This document shows, in pieces, positions 1 through 9,311 of a stretch of 64,000 nucleotides of DNA. The DNA is from Hankyongella sp964404985 (GTDB lineage Bacteria > Pseudomonadota > Alphaproteobacteria > Sphingomonadales > Sphingomonadaceae): the NCBI GenBank assembly GCA_964404985.1, contig CAYOMD010000009.1:1-64000 (forward strand), read 5' to 3'. Position 1 is the stretch's first letter, and each line of letters begins with the position of its first letter. Under the pieces are notes generated by a model, which worked only from the letters and a program-made list of their open reading frames with translations, was not told the origin of the DNA and did no database searches. Made by a program: the position numbers and the translations under genes.

Positions 1-699
1 GTTCTGCTCGTGATCGGCATGGAGAATGAAGATGCGGTCCAGCGCCCGCTCGATCACCGGGTCAACCACATATGGCTCGGCAGGCACGCTGAACATCATG
101 CGCAGGAAGTTGCCGGTGTAGGACAGGCTGTTGTCCGGGTACACGAACGGCTGGCCGACCGTATACTTGTAGGCCATGGCCGCGATGGTCGGGATCTTGG
201 CGATCATCCGGAAGCTGGCAACCATGCGCTGGTGCGGATCGTTGATGTCGGTCGAGTCGTGATAGAAGGCCGAGAGCGCTCCCATGACCCCGCACATCAC
301 CGCCATCGGGTGGGCGTCACGCCGGAACCCGCGATAGAACATCGCCAGCTGCTCGTGGACCATGGTGTGGCGTGTCACCGTGTAGGTAAACTGTGCAAAC
401 TGCTCTTTGGTCGGCAGCTCGCCGCGCAGCAGCAGATAGGCAACCTCCATGAAGCTTGATTGCTCGGCCAGCTGGTCGATCGGATAGCCGCGATGCAGCA
501 GAATGCCCTCGTCGCCATCGATGAAGGTGATCTTGGATTTACACGACGCCGTCGAGGTGAAGCCCGGATCGTAGGTGAACACCCCGGTATCGGCGTAAAG
601 CTTGCGGATATCGATGACATCCGGACCAATGGTTCCGCTCAGTACCGGGTAGGATTGGCTGGTTCCGTTAACGCTGAGCGATGCTGGCTTGTCGGTCAT
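1..699 (-). CDS. gltA: Citrate synthase, 3' part missing at window edge
   Basis: Type II citrate synthase condenses acetyl-CoA and oxaloacetate in the first step of the TCA cycle. Only the first 233 codons are present; the frame runs off position 1. The visible part has the family's N-terminal beta domain, the GYPIDQLAE segment, and ends in HADHEQN, a highly conserved block carrying an active-site histidine. The start at 699 follows a good Shine-Dalgarno sequence (GGGAGGA). It lies 43 bases downstream of gltX on the same strand, so the two are probably co-transcribed. Family assignment is secure. Confidence 0.96.
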   Translation of the reverse strand, partial: MTDKPASLSVNGTSQSYPVLSGTIGPDVIDIRKLYADTGVFTYDPGFTSTASCKSKITFIDGDEGILLHRGYPIDQLAEQSSFMEVAYLLLRGELPTKEQFAQFTYTVTRHTMVHEQLAMFYRGFRRDAHPMAVMCGVMGALSAFYHDSTDINDPHQRMVASFRMIAKIPTIAAMAYKYTVGQPFVYPDNSLSYTGNFLRMMFSVPAEPYVVDPVIERALDRIFILHADHEQN

Positions 700-742
700 G
701 GTGTTCCTCCCGTTTAGTCCGTGAATACCGGACGATAGAAGC

Positions 743-2191
743 TTACGAGCTTGCCGTTACATTAGCTGCATCGCCGCATATTGCCAGCGCATCCTTCAGT
801 CTTGCGAGGCTTTCGTCGCTTTGCAGGGCAACAAGGATATCCGCGACCCCTGGTGCCGTGGTCGAGCCGGTCAATGCGGCCCGCAGCACCGGCCCGATTT
901 TGCCGAACCCGACGTTCAAGGCGGCGGCAAGTGCCTTTAACGCTGCCTCTAACGCTTCGTGTGTCCAGGGCGTTTGCCCGGACAAAATCTCGATTGCGAG
1001 GGCAAGCCTTGGAGCAGCCTCGGCATTCAGTGCCGTGCGCGCACTGTCATCCAGCGGAACAGGGCGCGGGCGGGCGGCAAACACGGCACCCTCTGCCAAC
1101 TCTATTATGCTCTTGGCCCGGCTCTGGAGCGCAGGGATCAGGCGCAGCACCCGGTCTTGTGCCTCAGCCGGCACAGCATCGCCAAGGCGCTCGGCGATCA
1201 CCGGCAGGGCCAGCGCCAGCAACCGCTCATCGGGCGCGGCTTTCAGATAGTGGGCGTTGACGCTGCTCAGCTTGGCCAGATCGAAGCGGGCCGGGTTACG
1301 GCCGATCGATGCCGTGTTGAACCAGGCGGTTGCCTGCGCACGGGAGATGATTTCATCGTCGCCGTGACTCCAGCCCAGACGCAGCAGGTAGTTCTCCAGC
1401 GCTTCCGGCAGAAACCCCATATCCCGATAGGCGGAGACGCCAAGTGCGCCATGCCGCTTGGAGAGTTTGGCTCCGTCTGCACCATGGATCAGCGGGATGT
1501 GCCCGTATTCCGGGCGTTGCCAGCCCATGGCCTCGATAATCTGCAACTGGCGGAACGCATTGTTCAGATGATCGTCGCCGCGGATCACATGGGTGACACC
1601 GGCGTCATGATCGTCGACGACGACGGCCAGCATGTAGGTCGGCGTGCCGTCCGAGCGCAGCAGCACGAAGTCATCCAGTTCCTCATTCTGGACGACGACA
1701 CGTCCCTGCACCAGATCGTCGACGACCGTCTCGCCGCCCTGGCGGGCGCGGATGCGCACCGTGGGTTTAACGCCGGGCGGGGCCTCTGCAGGGTCACGAT
1801 CCCGCCACAAGCCATTGTACTTCATGGGGAGATAGTTGATCCGCGCCGCCTCGCGCATCATCTCGAGCTCTTCAGCTGTTGCATAGCAATGATAGGCCTT
1901 GCCAGCAGCCAGCAAGGCGTGCGCGACTTGCGTATGCCGCTCTGCCCGCGCGGATTGCATGACTGCCTCGCCATCCCAGTCCAGGTTCAGCCAGCGCATC
2001 CCCTCCAGGATGGCGTCGATCGCCTCCGGGGTCGAGCGTTCCTTGTCGGTATCCTCAATACGCAGCAGAAAACGCCCGCCATGGCGGCGCGCCAGCAGGT
2101 AATTGAACAAGGCGGTGCGCGCGCCGCCGATGTGGAGAAAGCCCGTGGGGGAGGGGGCAAAACGCGTGACGATGACTGGACTTGCGGACAT
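743..2191 (-). CDS. gltX: Glutamyl-tRNA synthetase
   Basis: Class I aminoacyl-tRNA synthetase of 482 residues, charging tRNA-Glu in the cytoplasm. The Rossmann ATP site shows the HIGH-type motif HIGG at residues 20-23 and the KMSKS-type motif KLSKR at 242-246. The length is normal for bacterial GltX, and the C-terminal anticodon-binding region is complete. Many alphaproteobacteria have two GltX-type enzymes (discriminating and non-discriminating); because this window also encodes GatCAB, a non-discriminating role in Glu-tRNA(Gln) formation is possible but cannot be decided here. It is divergent from comEC and precedes gltA. Confidence 0.97.
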   Translation of the reverse strand: MSASPVIVTRFAPSPTGFLHIGGARTALFNYLLARRHGGRFLLRIEDTDKERSTPEAIDAILEGMRWLNLDWDGEAVMQSARAERHTQVAHALLAAGKAYHCYATAEELEMMREAARINYLPMKYNGLWRDRDPAEAPPGVKPTVRIRARQGGETVVDDLVQGRVVVQNEELDDFVLLRSDGTPTYMLAVVVDDHDAGVTHVIRGDDHLNNAFRQLQIIEAMGWQRPEYGHIPLIHGADGAKLSKRHGALGVSAYRDMGFLPEALENYLLRLGWSHGDDEIISRAQATAWFNTASIGRNPARFDLAKLSSVNAHYLKAAPDERLLALALPVIAERLGDAVPAEAQDRVLRLIPALQSRAKSIIELAEGAVFAARPRPVPLDDSARTALNAEAAPRLALAIEILSGQTPWTHEALEAALKALAAALNVGFGKIGPVLRAALTGSTTAPGVADILVALQSDESLARLKDALAICGDAANVTASS

Positions 2192-2232
2192 GCGTTTCCT
2201 GCGGGAAGGTCGCCGGACAGGCGATTGGTAAA

Positions 2233-4368
2233 ATGTTGGCGGGGTCTATCACAGCCACTCAGCGGGTTCAAATCTGGCGGCAGGCCGTCCTCGATGCGCT
2301 GGTCATGGAGCGCACCCGTGCGCCCCTGTGGATCCCGGTGCTTATCGCAGCCGGGGCACTGGCCTATTTCGCTCTGCCCTGGCGTGCGCAGTGGGCGGGC
2401 GTGGGTCTGCTGTGCCTGGGCATGTCCATGGCCGTGCTTGTGCTCGCACCACGCAGTTGGCGCGCACTGGTGGCCGTGCCTTTGCTGTTCGCGCTGGGCC
2501 TGGGCGTTAGCTGGTGGCGCGCAGACTATCTGGAGACGCCGACGCTCCGGCAGCCGGTCTTCAACGCAGACGTGACGGGCAGGGTACAGTCCTTCGAGCC
2601 GCGCGCACAGGGCGGCAGCCGGATTATGCTGGCAGGTGTTCGCGTGCAAACAGAGGTGCAGGCCATTACCCTTGCCCGTGTCCGCTTGACCGCACGGGGT
2701 GAGGTCAGCCCCCTGAAAGCCGGGCAGAGCGTTCGTCTGCGCGCCTGGCTGCAGCCGCCACGCCTGCCGTTGACACCGGATGGCTACGACCCGGCCCGAC
2801 GCGCCTGGTTTGATGGCATTGGTGCGACGGGAATCGTGCTGGGACCGGTCGCGATCACGCAGCTTAACACAGTGCAAGCATCCTGGATGCAGCGGCTGGA
2901 AGCGGCCCGGCAGGCACTCGGCATACGGATACGCGAGAGAATTCCCGGCGCACCCGGTGCAGTCGCCGCGGCCCTGGTCACCGGGGAGCGGGCACCGATC
3001 CCGGAGTGGGTCGAGACAGCAATGCGGCAAAGCGGGCTGACCCACCTGCTGTCGATCTCTGGCCTGCATATTGCCGTGGTTGCCGGCCTTGTGTTCCTGA
3101 CGGTGCGCAAGACCTTGCTGCTCAGTCCCTGGGTTGGCTTGCACTCGCCGGTCAAGGCCATCGCCATCATCGCGTCTGCGCTGGCGGCACTTGCCTACAC
3201 CCTGCTCAGTGGTGCCAGCTGGCCAACCGTGCGTGCCTGCCTTGCCACGCTGGTCGTGATGCTCGGCACGCTGGCGGGGCGGCAGGCGATATCCTTGCGC
3301 GTGGTGGCGGCAGCCGCCACCCTTATTCTCGTGCTGCGACCGGAAGCGGTGATCAACCCAAGCTTCCAGCTCTCGTTTGCAGCGGTTACGGCGCTGGTCG
3401 CGGCCTCCCAGTCGCGGGTTGCCCGGCGCTGGCTCGTGCCTCGACCGCACGACGGCATGATCCGGCGACTGGTACGGGCGGCCGGGCTGCTGATCCTGAC
3501 CGGCCTTGCGGTCGAGGCGATGCTGGCCCCCATCGTCATTCGCCATTTCAACCAGACCAGCCTGTACGGGGTTGCGGCAAACTTGTTTGCGATCCCGTTT
3601 ACCGGCATGGTCATCATGCCGGCGCTGGGGGTGTCACTGCTGCTGGAGCCGCTTGGTCTGGCGGCGCCGTTCTGGCGGATCAGCGAGGCCGCCATCATGG
3701 CATTACTGTCGCTGGCGGATTGGGTCTCTCGGCTACCGGGCGCCGTTATCTATCTGCCCACGCCGCCGCTCGGCGCGGTCAGTCTTCTGGTGTTTGCCCT
3801 GTTCTGGCTGATCTTGTGGCGCAGTCGCCTGCGGGGTCTGGGCCTTCTCATGGCCGTGACAGCCTTTGCCATGATGGCGTTCGCCAACCGACCGGTCGGC
3901 TTTGTCGACGGGGAGGGCAAGGTGGCCGGCCTGTGGCGCGGCGACGGTGTTCTGCTTGTCTCGACCACGCGCAGCGGTCGCTTTGCCAGCAGCTTGTGGT
4001 CGGAGGATGTGGCGGCGCGCCGGATTGTCTGGCTAGGCGATACGGCGGGGGATTGCCGCGTGGCCTGGTGCCGGATGCTTTTGCCGGGCAAGACCGCCGG
4101 GCATGGCTGGGTGCTGTTGCATGTCCGGGCTTTCCTGCCGCGCGAACAGCTTGAGGCATTATGCGCGAGTGCGGACTGGGTGGTGGCACCCCGCCGGTTA
4201 CCGAACTGGTGCCGCCCCCGGCTGCAGCGTCTGGACCTGCCGACACTGCGGGGGCGGGGCGGGATGATATTCATGCGCAGGGGAGATGACACCTTGCAGG
4301 TGAGACCGGCTGTCGCCCCGAGCGACCATCCCTGGCACCAGAGTGCGATAGATCGCGCTGCTCAGTAG
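2233..4368 (+). CDS. comEC: ComEC/Rec2-family DNA uptake channel
   Basis: Polytopic inner-membrane protein of about 710 residues in the ComEC/Rec2 family, which moves single-stranded DNA across the inner membrane in natural transformation. An N-terminal DUF4131 region with several membrane segments is followed by the Competence domain, with the signature around SGLTHLLSISGLHIAVVAG. The C-terminal part has no HxHxDH metallo-beta-lactamase motif, the degenerate form seen in many alphaproteobacteria. The start is uncertain: an ATG at 2182 would overlap the divergent gltX, and ATGs at 2233 and 2305 are also in frame; none has a clear Shine-Dalgarno sequence. Its end overlaps lexA by 7 bases in convergent orientation. 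Confidence 0.88.
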   Translation: MLAGSITATQRVQIWRQAVLDALVMERTRAPLWIPVLIAAGALAYFALPWRAQWAGVGLLCLGMSMAVLVLAPRSWRALVAVPLLFALGLGVSWWRADYLETPTLRQPVFNADVTGRVQSFEPRAQGGSRIMLAGVRVQTEVQAITLARVRLTARGEVSPLKAGQSVRLRAWLQPPRLPLTPDGYDPARRAWFDGIGATGIVLGPVAITQLNTVQASWMQRLEAARQALGIRIRERIPGAPGAVAAALVTGERAPIPEWVETAMRQSGLTHLLSISGLHIAVVAGLVFLTVRKTLLLSPWVGLHSPVKAIAIIASALAALAYTLLSGASWPTVRACLATLVVMLGTLAGRQAISLRVVAAAATLILVLRPEAVINPSFQLSFAAVTALVAASQSRVARRWLVPRPHDGMIRRLVRAAGLLILTGLAVEAMLAPIVIRHFNQTSLYGVAANLFAIPFTGMVIMPALGVSLLLEPLGLAAPFWRISEAAIMALLSLADWVSRLPGAVIYLPTPPLGAVSLLVFALFWLILWRSRLRGLGLLMAVTAFAMMAFANRPVGFVDGEGKVAGLWRGDGVLLVSTTRSGRFASSLWSEDVAARRIVWLGDTAGDCRVAWCRMLLPGKTAGHGWVLLHVRAFLPREQLEALCASADWVVAPRRLPNWCRPRLQRLDLPTLRGRGGMIFMRRGDDTLQVRPAVAPSDHPWHQSAIDRAAQ

Positions 4369-5057
4369 CGGCGCATCAACCCGACCAGGCGACCCTGTAC
4401 CCGCACCTGGCGCGGTGAATAGCTCATGGTGGCGTAGGCGCGGTTTGCCGGCTCCAGCAGGATCATGCCATCCTTGCGACGTAGGCGCTTGAGGGTGGCG
4501 TCCTGGTCCTCGACTAGCGCCACAATGATTTCGCCATCGTTGGCGGTCTCGCCCCGGCGTATTATGGCATAGTCGCCATCCAGAATCCCTGCCTCGATCA
4601 TGGAGTCACCGTAGACTTCGAGCGCGAAATGCTCGCCCCGGCCGACCATGGATGGCGGTACGCTGAGAGTTTGCTGGGCCTCCAGCGCCTCGATGGGCGT
4701 ACCGGCCGCGATCCGACCATGGAGCGGCACCTCGATCGTGGCAACTGCAGGCACTGCAGGGCGTCGCCGGAAGTCCCCGTGGACGACATTGCTATCGGTA
4801 TCGCGCTCATGCACCAGGGTAGGCCGGCCGGCGACAGATGTGGCATCCGGCAGCCGCAGCACCTCCAGTGCGCGCGCCCTGTTGGGCAGCCGGCGGATAA
4901 ACTCCCGCTCCTCAAGGGCACCGATCAGGCGGTGCACGCCGGATTTGGACTTGAGGTTGAGCGCCTCTTTCATCTCCTCGAACGAGGGGGAGACGCCGTC
5001 TTCCCGCAGACGTTGATGGATGAACAGCAGGAGTTCTTGTTGCTTGCGCGTGAGCAT
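4362..5057 (-). CDS. lexA: LexA SOS-response repressor
   Basis: Repressor of the SOS regulon that cleaves itself when stimulated by RecA filaments. The 231-residue protein has an N-terminal winged helix (about 1-65) and a C-terminal S24 peptidase domain. The scissile bond is Ala118-Gly119, and the catalytic pair is Ser152 (in GDSM) and Lys190 (in ATLKR), all intact. The ATG at 5057 is preferred over one nine codons upstream because LexA proteins begin MLTxKQ and because the upstream start would fall inside the operator. An SOS box lies 18-32 bases ahead of this start, so it is probably autoregulated. moeA ends close upstream on the same strand. Confidence 0.97.
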   Translation of the reverse strand: MLTRKQQELLLFIHQRLREDGVSPSFEEMKEALNLKSKSGVHRLIGALEEREFIRRLPNRARALEVLRLPDATSVAGRPTLVHERDTDSNVVHGDFRRRPAVPAVATIEVPLHGRIAAGTPIEALEAQQTLSVPPSMVGRGEHFALEVYGDSMIEAGILDGDYAIIRRGETANDGEIIVALVEDQDATLKRLRRKDGMILLEPANRAYATMSYSPRQVRVQGRLVGLMRRY

Positions 5058-5070
5058 GGCGGCCTCGCTG

Positions 5071-5093
5071 GAACGAACGAACACAGAACGTTC
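5071..5093. promoter_or_regulatory. LexA operator (alphaproteobacterial SOS box)
   Basis: GAAC occurs at 5071, 5075, 5079 and 5086. The pair at 5075-5078 and 5086-5089 forms an exact GAAC-N7-GAAC direct repeat, the known alphaproteobacterial LexA box, and the last GAAC runs into GTTC to make GAACGTTC. The site sits just ahead of lexA on the minus strand. Confidence 0.85.
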
Positions 5094-5127
5094 TATATAG
5101 GTTCCGCACGGGCGTCAACTTCAATAT

Positions 5128-6342
5128 CTAGTGGTCGAGGGTGAGGCGCAGAACCTCCACCCACTGGCCGGCGCGAACCATGGGCGCGAAGGCGGGGCGC
5201 ACAAGCAATGCATTGGCACGTGCCAGCCCGCTGAGGTGCGCGCTGTCCTGCATGGTGAGCGGGGTCACGCTTGGCCCTTCAGGCATTTCCTCGACATAAG
5301 CCCGCATATAGTCTGCGCGTGGGCCGTTCTCCGGCAGCGCAACCGTTGTGAAGGCAGCCCCGGGAACGGGCAACGGGGCTTCCGCCCCTTGCAGGGCCAG
5401 CAGAAGTGGCCGCAGAAACAGGAGCGCGGTAACGTATGCGGATACCGGGTTTCCGGGAAGCCCAAGTACGAGGGAGTCACCCAGCCTGGCGGCCATCAAC
5501 GGCTTGCCGGGGCGCATGGCGATGCGCCAGAACCCGATCTCAGCACCCGCCCGCTGCAAGGTTGGCTGCACAAGGTCATGATCCCCGACCGATGCGCCCC
5601 CACTTGAGACAATGACATCGGCCCCGGCAGCCCGTGTCAAAATGCCATCCAGCGAAGGCGGGCTGTCGGCGGCAATGCCGAGATCGATCACCTCGGCCCC
5701 GGCCGCGCGGGCAATCTGCGCTATCATCAGGCTGTTGACGCTGACAATCTGCGCAGGACCCGGTACTGCTCCCGGCGGTACAAGCTCGTCCCCGGTTGCA
5801 AAAATCGCGACGCGCGGGCGCAAGGTAACGCGCACCCGGCCGTTACCACCCATGGCGGCAAGCGCCTGTCGGGCCGGGGTCAGCACCAGGCCCTTCGCGA
5901 CGAGCGGGGTGCCGGCCTCGAAGTTTGCACCGGCTTTGCGGACATGCGCGCCGGGCTTTTGTGGGCCCTCGCCGGTGAGCAGCAGGGTCTCGCCCTCCCA
6001 GGTGGCATCTTCCTGGACCAGGATGGTGTCTGCCCCATCCGGCACATATGCCCCGGTGAAAATCCGCACGGCAGCTCCGGACATAACGGCTGTGTCGAAC
6101 GGTCGGCCGGCTGCGGACTCGCCGACAATCCGCCAGCGTGCACCGGCACTCAGATCCGCAAAGCGGATTGCAAAGCCATCCATTGCCGAGACGTCACGCG
6201 GCGGGCTGCAACGCTCGGCGAGCACAGGCTCAGCTAGATATCGCCCGCCGGCCTGCTCAACCGGGCAAACCTCCGACTGCAGAGGCGTGACCATGTCCAG
6301 GAGCTGCGCCTGCGCCTCGGCAACGGGCAGAAGGGCTGCCAT
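5128..6342 (-). CDS. moeA: Molybdopterin molybdenumtransferase
   Basis: MoeA inserts molybdate into adenylated molybdopterin in the last step of molybdenum cofactor synthesis. The 404-residue protein shows the MoeA N-terminal signature SAMDGFAIR near residue 55, the central MPT-binding domain with a GDELVPPG motif, and the SSGGASVGDHD segment. Length is normal. Its start codon shares one base with the stop of moaC (TGATG), so translation is likely coupled. It sits at the end of the trpG-trpD-trpC-moaC-moeA overlap chain, directly ahead of the lexA operator. Confidence 0.96.
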   Translation of the reverse strand: MAALLPVAEAQAQLLDMVTPLQSEVCPVEQAGGRYLAEPVLAERCSPPRDVSAMDGFAIRFADLSAGARWRIVGESAAGRPFDTAVMSGAAVRIFTGAYVPDGADTILVQEDATWEGETLLLTGEGPQKPGAHVRKAGANFEAGTPLVAKGLVLTPARQALAAMGGNGRVRVTLRPRVAIFATGDELVPPGAVPGPAQIVSVNSLMIAQIARAAGAEVIDLGIAADSPPSLDGILTRAAGADVIVSSGGASVGDHDLVQPTLQRAGAEIGFWRIAMRPGKPLMAARLGDSLVLGLPGNPVSAYVTALLFLRPLLLALQGAEAPLPVPGAAFTTVALPENGPRADYMRAYVEEMPEGPSVTPLTMQDSAHLSGLARANALLVRPAFAPMVRAGQWVEVLRLTLDH

Positions 6343-6809
6343 CAGGCGCGCCAGTCGCCGGACGCCCCGCCCGATTTCTCCAGCAGGCGGATATCGGCAA
6401 TGACCATTGCGCGATCGACGGCCTTTACCATGTCATAGAGTGTGAGCAGGGCCACAGAAGTTGCTGTCAACGCTTCCATTTCGACGCCCGTCGGCCCCGT
6501 TGTGCGGACGGTTGCGGTCACCACGGCACCGGTTTCAGTAACAGTGATATCGATGCTGACCCTGGAGAGTACCAGCGGGTGGCACAGCGGAACGAGGTCT
6601 GCAGTGCGTTTGGCAGCCATGATGCCGGCGATCCGGGCAACGGCAAGCGCATCCCCTTTGCGGGCTTGGGCATCCAGCAGGGCGGCCCGCGCGGCCTCGT
6701 TCATGCTGATCCGCCCCGAGGCAACGGCTTCCCGCACGGTATCCGGCTTGCCGGAGACGTCGACCATGTGGGCGGCCCCTTTGGCATCAAGGTGGGTCAG
6801 GCCGCTCAT
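6342..6809 (-). CDS. moaC: Cyclic pyranopterin monophosphate synthase MoaC
   Basis: MoaC acts with MoaA to convert GTP to cyclic pyranopterin monophosphate, the first intermediate of molybdenum cofactor synthesis. The 155-residue protein has the expected PLCHPL, GVEMEALTA and YDMVKA motifs and the Asp and Lys residues around the active site. The start overlaps the trpC stop by four bases (ATGA) and the stop overlaps moeA by one base. The pairing of moaC-moeA with trpC is recurrent in alphaproteobacteria. Confidence 0.96.
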   Translation of the reverse strand: MSGLTHLDAKGAAHMVDVSGKPDTVREAVASGRISMNEAARAALLDAQARKGDALAVARIAGIMAAKRTADLVPLCHPLVLSRVSIDITVTETGAVVTATVRTTGPTGVEMEALTATSVALLTLYDMVKAVDRAMVIADIRLLEKSGGASGDWRA

Positions 6810-7591
6810 GCCAGCAGCGCCCGGGTTGCCGTCGCAACATCGCTTTGCCGCATCAGCGCTTCACCGATCAGGAAGCGGCGCACACCATGGGCTGCGGCAC
6901 GGGCCAGATCGTCCGGGGATTGAAAGCCGCTCTCGCCGATTGCTACCCTGTCAGGCGGCAAAAGTTCGGCAAGCTCGATTGTTGTGGCAAGATCAACCGA
7001 CAAGGTCTTGAGATTGCGGTTGTTAATCCCGATCAGGCTGGAGCGTAACTTGAGCGCGCGCGCCAGCTCATCCGCATTGTGGACCTCGATCAGCACATCC
7101 ATGCCAAGCGCGATGGCGGCGGCTTCCAGTTCTGCGGCCTGTGCGTCAGAGAGTGCCGCCATGATGAGCAGGATACAATCAGCACCCCAGGCACGCGCCT
7201 CGATCACCTGATAGGGATCGATCATGAAGTCCTTGCGCAAGACCGGCAGATCGACCGCCTTACGGGCCGCCGCGAGATACGCCAGAGAGCCCTGAAAAAA
7301 TGGTGCATCGGTCAGGACCGAGAGGCATGCCGCCCCGCCCTCGGCATAGGCGCGGGCAAGCGCTGCGGGATCAAAGTCAGCGCGGATCAGCCCATGGCTG
7401 GGGCTGGCCTTCTTGATCTCGGCGATCAGACCATAGCCGCTTGATACAGCCTCATGAAGGGCACGGGCAAAACCCCTGCAAGGCTCTTGCGTTACGGCTT
7501 TTTGCTCCAGCTCTGCAAGAGGAACCGCACCGCGCGCAGCGACCACAGTTGCCCGGGTCTGGGCAGTAATTCTATCAAGAACATCGCTCAT
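6806..7591 (-). CDS. trpC: Indole-3-glycerol phosphate synthase
   Basis: TIM-barrel enzyme that closes the indole ring in tryptophan synthesis. The 261-residue protein carries the KKASPS phosphate-contact segment near the N-terminus, VLRKDFMID with the catalytic lysine, the Glu in IEVHN, and GINNRNL. It is a stand-alone TrpC, not fused to TrpF. Both ends overlap their neighbours (trpD upstream, moaC downstream) by four bases, indicating one polycistronic message. Confidence 0.97.
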   Translation of the reverse strand: MSDVLDRITAQTRATVVAARGAVPLAELEQKAVTQEPCRGFARALHEAVSSGYGLIAEIKKASPSHGLIRADFDPAALARAYAEGGAACLSVLTDAPFFQGSLAYLAAARKAVDLPVLRKDFMIDPYQVIEARAWGADCILLIMAALSDAQAAELEAAAIALGMDVLIEVHNADELARALKLRSSLIGINNRNLKTLSVDLATTIELAELLPPDRVAIGESGFQSPDDLARAAAHGVRRFLIGEALMRQSDVATATRALLA

Positions 7592-8607
7592 GGGCGCAGG
7601 TCCTGCGTCAGCGCTGCCCAGGCGTCAAGCAGGCGCATGGCAGCACCACTGTCGATGGCGACCCTGGCCCGGTCAACGGCGGGCAGCCACCCGGCGGCCA
7701 CGCCTGCGACCTGGAGTGCGGCGGCCGCGTTCAGCAGCACGGTATCCCGGTAAGCCCCCACTTCTCCGGCCAGAAGCCGCCTGAGTGCATCGGCATTCTC
7801 GTGCGCATCCCCGCCGGCCAGGGCCGACACCGGGTAGGGGCGCAAGCCTGCAAGCTCTGGCGTAATCGTCTCCCGGGTGAGGGTGTCGCCTGCGAGTAAG
7901 GCAATCTGTGACGGTCCGGCGAGCGACAGTTCGTCCATGCCACCGGCACCGTGCACCACCCATGCCTGCTTCACGCCAAGCCGGCCAAGCGCGCGCGCCA
8001 TCGGCTCAAGCCACTGTGCCGCGTAGACGCCGACGACCTGACTGCGCACCCGGCCGGGATTGGCAAGCGGCCCGATCAGGTTGAACAGGGTTGGCACACC
8101 AAGTGCACGCCGCACCGGTGCGACCTGCGCCATCGCGGCGTGGTAGCGGTTGGCAAGCATGAAGCCGATACCCAGCCGCTGGAGGCAGGCCTCCACAGCC
8201 GATGGCGGCAGATCGACCGCAACACCTAGTGCCTCCAGCACGGCTGCCGAGCTGGACCTCGACGTTGCCGACCGGTTGCCATGCTTGGCGACCGGCACAC
8301 CGCACGCCGCCACGACAATCGCCACTGCTGTTGAGACATTCCGGGTATTCAGGCCATCTCCGCCGGTGCCGCAGGTGTCGATAGCATGCTCCGGGGTCTC
8401 GACCGACAAACTATGCGCCCGCAGCGCCGTGACGGCCCCCACCAGATCCTCGACTGTCTCGCCGCGTGTCTTCAGTGCCATCAGCATGCCGGCCACCAGC
8501 TCCGGCGGGGCCTCACCGCTGAAAACCTGTGCGAACAGTGCCGTCATCTCGACAGCGGACAAGGTATCCCCGTCGGCGATCCGCGCCAGGGCCTGCGTGA
8601 TGGTCAT
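7588..8607 (-). CDS. trpD: Anthranilate phosphoribosyltransferase
   Basis: Transfers phosphoribose from PRPP to anthranilate, the second step of tryptophan synthesis. At 339 residues it is a normal TrpD. The diagnostic DTCGTGGDG motif (PRPP pyrophosphate binding) is near residue 80, followed by KHGNRSATSRSS and the GPLANP segment. The start overlaps trpG by four bases and the stop overlaps trpC by four bases. Confidence 0.97.
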   Translation of the reverse strand: MTITQALARIADGDTLSAVEMTALFAQVFSGEAPPELVAGMLMALKTRGETVEDLVGAVTALRAHSLSVETPEHAIDTCGTGGDGLNTRNVSTAVAIVVAACGVPVAKHGNRSATSRSSSAAVLEALGVAVDLPPSAVEACLQRLGIGFMLANRYHAAMAQVAPVRRALGVPTLFNLIGPLANPGRVRSQVVGVYAAQWLEPMARALGRLGVKQAWVVHGAGGMDELSLAGPSQIALLAGDTLTRETITPELAGLRPYPVSALAGGDAHENADALRRLLAGEVGAYRDTVLLNAAAALQVAGVAAGWLPAVDRARVAIDSGAAMRLLDAWAALTQDLRP

Positions 8608-9200
8608 GCCGCCAACTGTCCGTCACCAAGGCCGGCGATGTGCAGGAAATTGGCCAGCAGGGCGTGGCCATGTTCGGTCGCGATGCTTTCCGGATGGAAC
8701 TGCACGCCGTGGATCGGCAAGCTCTTGTGCCGGAACCCCATGATGACGCCCTCATCCGTCCATGCATTCACCGCCAGGCAATCCGGCAGGGTCTCCGGCT
8801 CAACGGTGAGCGAGTGGTATCGGGTCGCGGCATAGGGTGAGGGGAGCCCTGCGAATACGCCGGTGCCGTCGTGCGTGATGCTGGAAACCTTGCCGTGCAT
8901 CAGGGTCGGCGCACGCACCACCGTGCCGCCAAAGGCCTGGCCGATGGCTTGATGGCCAAGACAGACGCCCAGCAGCGGCGTCCCGGCCTGTGCGGCAGCC
9001 GTGATCAGCGGCAGGCACACCCCGGCCTCATTCGGGGTGCAGGGCCCCGGCGAGAGCAGAATGGCCCGGGGCTTCAGCGCCAGTGCCTGCTCGGCGTTGA
9101 GGGTGTCATTGCGGTGCACATCCAGGCGCGCACCGAGCTCCGCCAGATAATGAACGAGATTATATGTAAACGAATCGAAGTTATCGATAACCAGGATCAT
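8604..9200 (-). CDS. trpG: Anthranilate synthase glutamine amidotransferase subunit
   Basis: Class I glutamine amidotransferase supplying ammonia to TrpE. The 198-residue protein has an intact catalytic triad: Cys80 in GVCLGHQ, with His169 and Glu171 in FHPES. The SPGPCTP oxyanion segment is present. It heads the trpG-trpD-trpC-moaC-moeA chain. A paralogous role as PabA in folate synthesis is possible in species with only one such subunit. Its partner trpE is not adjacent but lies beyond an opposite-strand deacetylase gene. Confidence 0.95.
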   Translation of the reverse strand: MILVIDNFDSFTYNLVHYLAELGARLDVHRNDTLNAEQALALKPRAILLSPGPCTPNEAGVCLPLITAAAQAGTPLLGVCLGHQAIGQAFGGTVVRAPTLMHGKVSSITHDGTGVFAGLPSPYAATRYHSLTVEPETLPDCLAVNAWTDEGVIMGFRHKSLPIHGVQFHPESIATEHGHALLANFLHIAGLGDGQLAA

Positions 9201-9311
9201 GGTTTACGTCCTGTAACTCCCGTGACGAAAAAGGCTTTCTACGCTGCACCGGGTTCGTTTAACACGCGTTGACGCGACTCAAAGCGGTTCTTGAAGGGGA
9301 ACGCAAGTCTC

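Noticed and set aside
2260..2285. tRNA T-loop-like GGTTCAAATC
   Set aside because: No acceptor, D or anticodon stem can be drawn around it; it lies within or just before the comEC start region.
959..3546. Long open frames opposite gltX and comEC
   Set aside because: High GC makes antisense frames long; they show no domain, signal peptide or ribosome binding site, and the opposite strands encode clear family members.
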